Assembly: GCA_013373595.1 (NCBI GenBank)
Contig: JABXHO010000062.1
Location: 16,754 to 80,753 of the forward strand
Reading direction: 5' to 3'
Source: Flavobacteriales bacterium
GTDB taxonomy: Bacteria > Bacteroidota > Bacteroidia > Flavobacteriales_D > Crocinitomicaceae
DNA length: 64,000 bases
Position numbers and translations under genes: made by a program. How positions within the stretch are numbered: the first letter of the stretch is position 1; each line of letters starts with the position of its first letter. Positions 39,900 to 46,155 of the stretch are shown in pieces. A model generated the notes under the pieces. That model searched no databases and was not told where the DNA came from. It worked only from the letters and a program-made list of their open reading frames with translations.

Positions 39900-40841
39900 T
39901 TATTTTTTTACAAAAAATGTAAACGACAATTGATGAGCACCTGAATATTCAACTCCATTCAAATTATAGATTAACTCGGTTAGGTCATTAACCCCATTCA
40001 ACAAATAACCTGGCATGTCGAAGTAGAAATTCAAATAGCCTCCAGTGGTGCCAGCTCCATAATTCGTCAAGCCCATTCCTTCGAAAAATTGACGCATTTT
40101 TTCCTGATCCACCTCATCCTTTCTCATGGAAATGGTAAGAGTTCCTGGAAACGTTGTCGCGTCTGAAAAACTTTCTTCATTTGAAATAAGTGGTCCGGCA
40201 TATTCGACCAAATCGACTTCAGCTCTTAATTTCTCCAATTCGATACATCTCGCACCTTTCATTTCGTACTCGCCTTGCTTTTTCTTTACGATATAGGATC
40301 GTTTTAAATGTTCACCGGGAGCTCTGTGAAAAGGCTCTGAACTTTTTCGAAGAAAATCACTCATTAAAAAGTGAACCTCCAGTCCTAAATTTTCTAATAA
40401 ACGCTCAAATCTGGCTTGCAAGGAAGAATCAGTTTCAGGATTATTATCTCCCATTCGGGTAAGGTAGAGGAAGTCTGCATTATCATTTACGGGATAGTTT
40501 AAGCCTTCTAGAAAATAATAGGGTTCATCCTTTTTTAGTAAATAAATCTTGTCTGGAAGAACACGAATGTTTTCTGCTGAAATCGTTAGATAGTCGGGAT
40601 GAGAAATGACTATATCATATAGTCTCGTACTTTTACTTCTGTACTTCAACTCATATTTTTTTGACTTTTCGCTGTACGCACCGCCGGAACCATTAATCGA
40701 AAATTCAGCATCCGTTACTGGTTCATTGTTTCCGTTCAAAAGTTGAAACGAATTAGACTTGTTTGGTTCTTTCATTGTTTCAGATTGAGCTAAACTTATA
40801 TTAGCCAGAATTAATAAGGTGAAAAACACTACGGATTTCAT
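39900..40841 (-). CDS. Secreted protein paralogous to the peptidase prosegment
   Basis: A signal peptide (MKSVVFFTLLILANISLAQ) starts this 313-aa protein. The rest follows the N-terminal 265 residues of the neighbouring giant peptidase block by block. There is a CnaB-like domain (30-105), then YYFLEGLNYPVND with a helix ARFERLLENLGL (peptidase: DFLTVGNQKIPFVRD, AFYERIKQFGV). Then comes a linker, YAGPLISNEE at 214 (peptidase: CMGPMIVDNED), and a prosegment-like half ending in a helix LTELIYNLNGVEYSG (peptidase: MINFINDLASHSSIRSV). The peptidase domain itself is absent. S8 prosegments act as chaperones and inhibitors of their enzyme, so a free secreted copy may inhibit or fold the peptidase. 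The similarity was seen by eye and is weak residue by residue but collinear. Confidence 0.65.
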   Translation of the reverse strand: MKSVVFFTLLILANISLAQSETMKEPNKSNSFQLLNGNNEPVTDAEFSINGSGGAYSEKSKKYELKYRSKSTRLYDIVISHPDYLTISAENIRVLPDKIYLLKKDEPYYFLEGLNYPVNDNADFLYLTRMGDNNPETDSSLQARFERLLENLGLEVHFLMSDFLRKSSEPFHRAPGEHLKRSYIVKKKQGEYEMKGARCIELEKLRAEVDLVEYAGPLISNEESFSDATTFPGTLTISMRKDEVDQEKMRQFFEGMGLTNYGAGTTGGYLNFYFDMPGYLLNGVNDLTELIYNLNGVEYSGAHQLSFTFFVKK

Positions 40842-40949
40842 GCTAGTTCTCTTTTAGGTCACTTACTTCAATAACTGTGCCAAGACAGGAAATATCAACC
40901 GTAAATCTATTCAACAGAGCTAAATATCTGTACTTTTCAATCAGAATAT

Positions 40950-41606
40950 TCATATCGCGTAAACATTATTCTTAATTGCATAAACCACTAATTCTGCTGT
41001 TGTTCTACACTGCGTCTTCTTCGAAATCCGCATTCTGTGATTCTCTACTGTTCTTTGACTGAGAGAAAGTTCCAATGACATCTCGCCATTCGATCTCCCT
41101 TTGCAAATTAGTACAACTATTTCTGCTTCGCGTTCAGTTAGCACATTTTTTTTGTCGAGAAGAGACTCCTTCTCTTCGGATTCAGAATTAACTTCCAATA
41201 AAAACTCAGGTGTCAACAGCCCATGGTAGAAGCGCTTATTCGTGTACACTTGTCTTATTGCATTGACTAACACGTCAATGCCAACCGATTTACTCAGAAC
41301 CGTCCAGGCTCCATGAGTCAAATACCTTCTTAAACTTTGAATGGATTCAGCTATCGTTAAAAAGATCACTTTTACATTTGGGTGAAATTGGCTTAAAAAA
41401 CTCAGGGTTTGTAAGCCATTCATTTCGGGCATTTCTTCATCTAGCAGAACTAAATCTACTTCCTTCTCTTTTATGGCTTCAATTAATTCTTTGCCATTTC
41501 TTGAAGAAGCAACAATTTGAAATTCTAAAAAATCACCGAGTACACGCGAGAGTCCTTCTCTTATAATTTCCTGATCTTCTGCTAGTGCTATTCGTATGGT
41601 GGTCAT
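40950..41606 (-). CDS. LuxR/NarL-family response regulator
   Basis: A 218-aa two-domain regulator. The receiver domain has the acidic pair Glu10-Asp11, phospho-acceptor Asp56 (LVLLDEEMPEMNG), Thr84 and Lys106. The C-terminal LuxR-type helix-turn-helix begins LTEREAEIVVLICKG and contains LSQRTVENHRMRISKK. No cognate histidine kinase is encoded in the island, so the signal must come from elsewhere or the protein is an orphan. It is divergent from radC and 109 bp upstream of the secreted prosegment-like gene on the same strand. With the palindrome at the giant operon promoter, it is the obvious candidate regulator of the cassette; that link is inference. Confidence 0.92.
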   Translation of the reverse strand: MTTIRIALAEDQEIIREGLSRVLGDFLEFQIVASSRNGKELIEAIKEKEVDLVLLDEEMPEMNGLQTLSFLSQFHPNVKVIFLTIAESIQSLRRYLTHGAWTVLSKSVGIDVLVNAIRQVYTNKRFYHGLLTPEFLLEVNSESEEKESLLDKKNVLTEREAEIVVLICKGRSNGEMSLELSLSQRTVENHRMRISKKTQCRTTAELVVYAIKNNVYAI

Positions 41607-41631
41607 GTTGTAAATAACGGTTAGTTGTAGG

Positions 41632-41675
41632 GTTGTTACGCTTTAAGTTTTAATTTGAAGCGCAGGAGTAACAAC
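41632..41675. promoter_or_regulatory. Inverted repeat between the response regulator and radC
   Basis: GTTGTTAC (41,632-41,639) and GTAACAAC (41,668-41,675) are exact inverses, with GCTT / AAGC also inverted inside. They lie 26 bp upstream of the response regulator start, in a 165-bp divergent spacer. This could be an autoregulatory operator. Nothing else in 41,607-41,771 stood out. Confidence 0.35.
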
Positions 41676-41771
41676 AGTTAAACTTAAAGAAAATTATTTT
41701 ATTGCACAAGTAGCCATTTTTAACTTTTTTTGGTTTCAATCCAATCCATCTAAAAAGTTTATCTTTACCAC

Positions 41772-42404
41772 ATGAACATCAACCTATCCAGCGAAGAAAA
41801 AATCAAAGTCTTAAATGGCGACGACCTTTACGGAATCATGCAGCGCATTTTACTTCGTGCGGATAAAATTGATCAGGATCGTGAGCATTTTTGGATCGTC
41901 GGCTTAGCAACGAACAACCGTATTCTTTTTATCGAGTTAATCGGGCTAGGCTCGGTAAATGCAACAATTGCAGAGCCCATGGATGTTTTCAGTTTCGCCC
42001 TTCAAAAACGTGCCGTAAAAATCATATTAGTTCATAATCATCCGAGTGGAGAACTGAAACCTTCACCTGCGGACCTAGACATGACCGACAGACTGATTCA
42101 AGTAGGAGTTATCGTGAATACCGAAGTGTACGACCACCTCATCATCACAAAACGAAGCTACATGAGTTTCCGCGACACAAGTGTACTGGATGAGCTAAAA
42201 GAGAGTAAAAAGTATGTTGTTCCAACCATGCCATTGGATGACCGATTAAAATTAAAAGCAGAACAATTAGCAGAGAAGAATGCAGTTTTTGTCAAGAGTG
42301 AAATCGCATTGAAGTTACTCGGAAAAGGTGTCGACCTCGAAACGATTCGCGAAACGACAGGTTTATCGACTGAAGAAATACAACAATTGCGTTCCGAAAA
42401 TTGA
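41772..42404 (+). CDS. radC: RadC-family JAB/MPN+ domain protein
   Basis: This 210-aa protein carries the RadC C-terminal JAMM metalloprotease-fold motif: Glu55, then HNHPSGELKPSPADLD with His88, His90, Ser92 and Asp101. The helix-hairpin-helix N terminus of chromosomal RadC is missing, as is usual for the short RadC proteins carried by plasmids, prophages and integrative elements. The C-terminal 70 residues are an extra helical extension. Its function in mobile elements is unknown; claims of DNA repair for RadC are not well supported. It opens the + strand module of the island and is followed by the phased GATC array. Confidence 0.9.
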   Translation: MNINLSSEEKIKVLNGDDLYGIMQRILLRADKIDQDREHFWIVGLATNNRILFIELIGLGSVNATIAEPMDVFSFALQKRAVKIILVHNHPSGELKPSPADLDMTDRLIQVGVIVNTEVYDHLIITKRSYMSFRDTSVLDELKESKKYVVPTMPLDDRLKLKAEQLAEKNAVFVKSEIALKLLGKGVDLETIRETTGLSTEEIQQLRSEN

Positions 42405-42424
42405 TTTAGACTCACCCGTAAAAA

Positions 42425-42478
42425 GATCAGTAAGGATCAATAGCGATCAGGAAAGATCACAAAAGATCGTTGACGATC
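42425..42478. repeat. Six GATC sites spaced exactly 10 bp apart
   Basis: GATC occurs at 42,425, 42,435, 42,445, 42,455, 42,465 and 42,475. Flanks partly agree (often an A or AA after the GATC, and purines before). There is none in the 60 bp on either side. The 10-bp step is close to one helical turn, and is not a multiple of three, so it is not a coding repeat even though a reading frame passes through. It lies between radC and the next gene. Confidence 0.9.
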
Positions 42479-42513
42479 GATACGAAAACGAACTTCTTTC
42501 TCGTTGTTACCTC

Positions 42514-43287
42514 ATGGAAAACACCCTCGAAAGCGAATTCAAATTACGAAAGCAGAAGCATCTTGAAGCTCTCAATAGTTCGTATCAGTCATTAATTGAA
42601 GCTGCTCACGACAAAACATACGCAGCACGTGTTTATTCCAACTCTCTATTTGGTTCGATCTTGGATTGGAAAGACCAATCACTCTACTTCGAACGTGTTT
42701 TGGCTCAAGTAGCACACCTTTCAAAATTGAATCCAAGTAATGTTATCGCACCACTAATCGAAAAGCTTCCTACGATCAAAGAAGGAATCTATGACACCTT
42801 ACCCCTATTCAATGAAGATGATACTGACACTCAAAATGAACTTCGCTTCTTGGAATTAACCGACATCGAATTGGCTGATCACCTGGCACAATTTATTGCA
42901 GCTTTGGATTTATCGAAAAAGTACGCCTCACGAACTGTCGAAGAATCGAATAAAAGTGATTCAACCAAAAACAAGAAGCATCGTTTCACCCGAAATCAGC
43001 AATTATTAGCGATTTATTACACCTTGAAATCAGCGGGTATTGAACCTCGAAAAACTGCAGATATGACGAACTACTCCCGCTTCGTCCACCTACTCAGTGG
43101 AGTTGGTTTCACTAAAGTAGAAAACGATATTTTTTACTCTAAAGTTCAGAAACTGCCGAATCTTTCAACCGATCCCTATTTAAAGAAAGATCTCGAATAC
43201 ATCCGAGACTACTTCTTAAAGATTGATGCACACAAAATCGTTGAAGAAATCGATTTAGAAATCAAAAACTGCTCAAATAACCACTAA
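42514..43287 (+). CDS. Hypothetical protein of Bacteroidota mobile elements
   Basis: I start at the ATG at 42,514 (MENTLESEFKLRKQKHLEAL), giving 257 aa; a longer frame back to 42,328 would overlap radC and run through the GATC array. The N-terminal half is helical, with a coiled-coil-like start. The C-terminal part FTRNQQLLAIYYTLKSAGI then VHLLSG and KVQKLPN resembles the C-terminal region of RteC-like proteins and other hypotheticals seen beside integrases in Bacteroidota. RteC regulates excision in CTnDOT. I do not claim that function here, only the likeness and the setting. Confidence 0.65.
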   Translation: MENTLESEFKLRKQKHLEALNSSYQSLIEAAHDKTYAARVYSNSLFGSILDWKDQSLYFERVLAQVAHLSKLNPSNVIAPLIEKLPTIKEGIYDTLPLFNEDDTDTQNELRFLELTDIELADHLAQFIAALDLSKKYASRTVEESNKSDSTKNKKHRFTRNQQLLAIYYTLKSAGIEPRKTADMTNYSRFVHLLSGVGFTKVENDIFYSKVQKLPNLSTDPYLKKDLEYIRDYFLKIDAHKIVEEIDLEIKNCSNNH

Positions 43288-43297
43288 AAAGCATCAT

Positions 43298-43359
43298 TTA
43301 GGGGTACCCTAACCCCACCCAAGGGCTGTTTTTGTCCCGAACTTTGCACTGTAGTTTTA
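43298..43359 (+). promoter_or_regulatory. Promoter with upstream inverted repeat
   Basis: TTTG (43,331) and TAGTTTTA (43,352) are 17 bp apart, a good Bacteroidota promoter, with the start codon at 43,376. Just upstream TTAGGG-GTA-CCCTAA (43,298-43,312) is an inverted repeat that could be an operator for the small-gene operon 43,376-45,189. Confidence 0.5.
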
Positions 43360-43375
43360 ACAAAACGTATACAGT

Positions 43376-43975
43376 ATGAAGCAGAAAAAGCAGAAGAAAA
43401 AATCGAAAGTCTATTCGAAAAAAGGACTATCTGGACTCATCCAAAAGTACAGTTCACTTGACACGAAACAGAACGTTGGCAATACAGCCATCAAAAGTAT
43501 CACTGAAGTTGCGGCAGGGGCTGGTGTAGGATCACTTCTTTCAGCATCAATCGGAAAGAACTCGCCACTTGCGGGTTTACTCCTAGTATTTGCTGGAAAC
43601 TATGTAGGCGACTCTACTCATCTCCTGAAAACAATTGGCATCGGAACTATTGCACATGGAATAGCGAAGGCAAATGACTATGACAAAATGGGAAATGCTA
43701 AATCACGATTTCAGCAACTTCGTGAGGATTGGAAAAAGACATTTCGAATTTCCACAAAAGAAAAGAAGTCGATCGTTAGGACCTCGACTGAAACTCCTAC
43801 ACCAACATCCACTGAATTGAATACTGTGGAATTGGACTCTAGTCCAGAGGTGTCAGGTCCTGAATTCTTGTATAACCTCTATGAGGAAAGTGAAACTCGC
43901 ACAAACGATGAAAAACTCGACCTAGAGAAAACCAAAGATTTGGATGAGCAATTAAAAATGAACCCTTTAATCTAG
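43376..43975 (+). CDS. Hypothetical protein with glycine-rich hydrophobic hairpin
   Basis: A 199-aa protein with a strongly basic N terminus (residues 1-14 nearly all Lys, Gln and Ser). A hydrophobic Gly/Ala-rich region follows at about 45-95 (EVAAGAGVGSLLSASI, then LAGLLLVFAGNYVG and IGIGTIAHGIAKAN) that could be two or three membrane helices or a helical hairpin. The acidic C-terminal tail is rich in Thr, Ser and Glu. It is the first of four + strand genes at close spacing. I do not recognise a family; similar small proteins occur in Bacteroidota plasmids and islands. Confidence 0.6.
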   Translation: MKQKKQKKKSKVYSKKGLSGLIQKYSSLDTKQNVGNTAIKSITEVAAGAGVGSLLSASIGKNSPLAGLLLVFAGNYVGDSTHLLKTIGIGTIAHGIAKANDYDKMGNAKSRFQQLREDWKKTFRISTKEKKSIVRTSTETPTPTSTELNTVELDSSPEVSGPEFLYNLYEESETRTNDEKLDLEKTKDLDEQLKMNPLI

Positions 43976-43981
43976 CAGACC

Positions 43982-44668
43982 ATGGAAGAAAGAATGGCAT
44001 ATAACGAACAGAATACGAATCGCATTTATCGCAGACTAGAAAATGCGACCAAGCAAGGATCACCAATCGAATATGAAATACGTATCGATTCCTATGTTTC
44101 TGTTCACAGAACTACAGACTTAGAATTGTTTGATTGGCATGAGAGTGATTTAGACGAAGACTCCGAGAAAATTACGTTTCTCCTCTATCGTGGGAAATCA
44201 CAGCACTCTGATCGCTTTGAATTAATCGGGACGCCAACCACTTCGTTATTTGGGCTTCAAACCGAGAATGAACGTATCAAGACAAGTATAGCGGCATTTC
44301 GAAAGGAGCAAGAAGAACAGGAACGGGAAAGAAAACTGCTTAAACTCAGGAGAAAGGTCAAAAAATTGAAACGGATTGTACACACCCAGGACAGCCTCAT
44401 TACTGAACTTCAAACCAAACAATCATTTGATTTCAAAGAATTGGTTCCGTTGCTTCAAAGTATCCGTCCAGCAACGGGTATGGAATCTTCGCCAAATGAA
44501 GCAACATTGGCAGGAATTCCCGTCAGCACCATAATCCCAGAGTTTGAAAAAGCCGAAAAACAATATGGAAGAGAACGCATCGTGGAAAGTATGATGATCA
44601 TGCTCGATATTCTTCCCAGCAAATCCCTCATTAAAAAAGTGAAAGAACTCATCAAGAATCATGGATAA
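43982..44668 (+). CDS. Hypothetical coiled-coil protein
   Basis: A 228-aa protein starting 6 bp after the previous stop. Residues 1-100 form an alpha/beta domain (YEIRIDSYVSVHRT, then ITFLLYRG). Residues 105-145 are a strongly charged coiled coil (runs of Glu, Arg and Lys around RRKVKKLKRIVHTQDSL). The C-terminal 80 residues are helical, with an IIPEFEKAEKQYG segment. The stop overlaps the next start by 8 bp. It is likely a DNA- or protein-binding partner of the two HTH proteins that follow. No family recognised. Confidence 0.6.
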   Translation: MEERMAYNEQNTNRIYRRLENATKQGSPIEYEIRIDSYVSVHRTTDLELFDWHESDLDEDSEKITFLLYRGKSQHSDRFELIGTPTTSLFGLQTENERIKTSIAAFRKEQEEQERERKLLKLRRKVKKLKRIVHTQDSLITELQTKQSFDFKELVPLLQSIRPATGMESSPNEATLAGIPVSTIIPEFEKAEKQYGRERIVESMMIMLDILPSKSLIKKVKELIKNHG

Positions 44669-44906
44669 AGAATTGAACAAAAGAATAAAAAGTCTTCAGA
44701 AACAACTGAAGCAATTGGAGAAAAAGATCAGCACTCAGAAAGAGGTACTACTGACTCGCGCTCAAGCGGCTGAATTCCTATCTGTATCACTCACCACCCT
44801 ACGTGAATGGACGGAAAATGGATTAGTCTTGGGACGTAGAATTGGAGGTCGTGTGTATTACCTCAAAAGTGAGATCCTCGGGTCGATGGTTGTAATTGGA
44901 AAATAA
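44661..44906 (+). CDS. Small helix-turn-helix protein, excisionase-like
   Basis: 81 aa: a short coiled coil (residues 1-28) followed by a MerR/excisionase-type winged HTH, LTRAQAAEFLSVSLTTLREW, then RRIGGRVYYLKSEI. This HTH_17-like fold is the usual excisionase or recombination-directionality factor of Bacteroidota integrative elements. It overlaps the upstream gene by 8 bp and is followed by a second small HTH gene. It is a plausible partner of the integrase, though it lies 29 kb from it in the integrated form; on the excised circle they are closer through the joined ends. Confidence 0.75.
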   Translation: MDKELNKRIKSLQKQLKQLEKKISTQKEVLLTRAQAAEFLSVSLTTLREWTENGLVLGRRIGGRVYYLKSEILGSMVVIGK

Positions 44907-44916
44907 AACAGTGAAG

Positions 44917-45189
44917 ATGGAAATTATCGTATTTGAAAAGGAGAGTTTTTACAAGTTGGTTGATGAATTGACCGAGCGCATTGTGCGTAATGTGGAACGA
45001 AGATATAAAGAGCAAGAATGGATTAATGAGGTTGAAGCGAAGTCGCTGCTTGGGATTAAAAGCAGGTCAAAATTGCGTGAACTGAGGGAGCAACTGATGA
45101 TTGAGTTTAGTCAGTTTGGGAAGATTATTCGGTACAGTCGGAGTAGTATTTTACGATTTTTGGAGGAGAGACGGGTGCGGTTGAGGTGA
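44917..45189 (+). CDS. Second small helix-turn-helix protein
   Basis: I use the ATG at 44,917 (MEIIVFEKESFYKLVDEL), 10 bp after the previous stop, rather than a TTG further up; 90 aa. It has a helical N terminus and a C-terminal winged-helix-like half (WINEVEAKSLLGIKSRSKL, then IIRYSRSSILRFLEE), the form common in tandem with excisionase-like genes in Bacteroidota elements. The TGA stop abuts the stop of the convergent HNH gene with no spacer. Confidence 0.7.
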   Translation: MEIIVFEKESFYKLVDELTERIVRNVERRYKEQEWINEVEAKSLLGIKSRSKLRELREQLMIEFSQFGKIIRYSRSSILRFLEERRVRLR

Positions 45190-46155
45190 TTAAGGGGTTA
45201 AAAAACCCGCCTTCCCTAGATAATCAGTTATTATGTACTTCGCCAATCCGCTGTACTCTTGATTTTTATCAGTAAAAGATTTTAATTCAATAAGCTCTTG
45301 GCGGAGTATTCCTTCAAACCATGTTCGCTCTTCTTCAGAAGTGTCAAGATATTTATTAAAGTTTTCAATCGCCTGTTCAACCCTTCGCAGTTGTGCTTTT
45401 ATTTGGATCACTTTTGCTTCTCTTGCTTGAACTAATGCAAGCCTTTGAAGACCATAAACGCGAATAGATGTTTGCGCTTTGTTTTTCTCAAAATCGTTTA
45501 ATTTAAAATTCGGACTAATCGTGCCATTTTCATTATACTTAAAATGTTTCTCAACTTCATCAGTACATGGTTTAACTAAAAGTCTCTCAGACTCTTCTTT
45601 TTTATGGTGTTCTATATATGTGGTATGATCAGATATATAAATGCCCCCGTGAGTTGAGTTAAGACGATATGTTTCTGTTAGTAAAGGGAACTGGTTAAGT
45701 TTACCCAAAACAATTTCTTTCAATTGACCATTTTCGATTATTTCATGGGAGTTAGTTTGATTACAAAATGGACAAGAGAAAAGCAGATTATCCCAATCTG
45801 AGGCCAACCAATAGTAACCAGGCTTGGTAATTGGCTCTCCTGAATTTGTATATCCAGCTTTCGGTCGAAAATGTTCTATATCTCCATTATAAATGGACGT
45901 GATTTTACTTTCACAATAAGCACACTTTCCATGAAACATTTTTATTAAGGCTTTACGAACCTCTTTATCTGAGTATACAGTATACGAACTCTTGGTTCTA
46001 TGCCCACGAGTTCCCATTTTTGCGTACTTCAAATTATGATTAACAGGGTCACTAAAAAAGTCTATTACATCAGTAGTTTCAATTTCACCCTCACTTTTAG
46101 GGTTTTCACCTACTTTAAGAATTTCAGGTATATCGATTCGATTAACCTTAATCAT
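45190..46155 (-). CDS. HNH endonuclease, PtuB-like, with complete active site
   Basis: 321 aa. HNH elements: zinc pair Cys78-Cys81 (GKCAYCES), catalytic His95 (DIEHFRPKAG), Asn123 (DWDNLLF) and second zinc pair Cys128-Cys131 (CPFCNQ). This is the pattern of PtuB-type and retron-associated HNH nucleases of Septu systems. The opening MIKVNRIDIP is like the MIKVSRGNKP start of the upstream fusion gene, so the two HNH domains are paralogues. The start overlaps the fusion gene stop by 8 bp. It is the last gene of the five-gene operon and probably its DNA-cutting effector, activated by the ATPase next door. The role is inferred from Septu. Confidence 0.85.
   Translation of the reverse strand: MIKVNRIDIPEILKVGENPKSEGEIETTDVIDFFSDPVNHNLKYAKMGTRGHRTKSSYTVYSDKEVRKALIKMFHGKCAYCESKITSIYNGDIEHFRPKAGYTNSGEPITKPGYYWLASDWDNLLFSCPFCNQTNSHEIIENGQLKEIVLGKLNQFPLLTETYRLNSTHGGIYISDHTTYIEHHKKEESERLLVKPCTDEVEKHFKYNENGTISPNFKLNDFEKNKAQTSIRVYGLQRLALVQAREAKVIQIKAQLRRVEQAIENFNKYLDTSEEERTWFEGILRQELIELKSFTDKNQEYSGLAKYIITDYLGKAGFLTP

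Noticed and set aside
42328..42513. Longer start for the gene after radC
   Set aside because: It would overlap radC by 77 bp and translate the 10-bp GATC array, whose period is not a multiple of three. The ATG at 42,514 is better.
45187..45215. Terminator between the convergent HTH and HNH genes
   Set aside because: GGGTT-AAAA-AACCC can pair, but it is a 5-bp stem inside the HNH coding end and has no clear T run for the + strand transcript.
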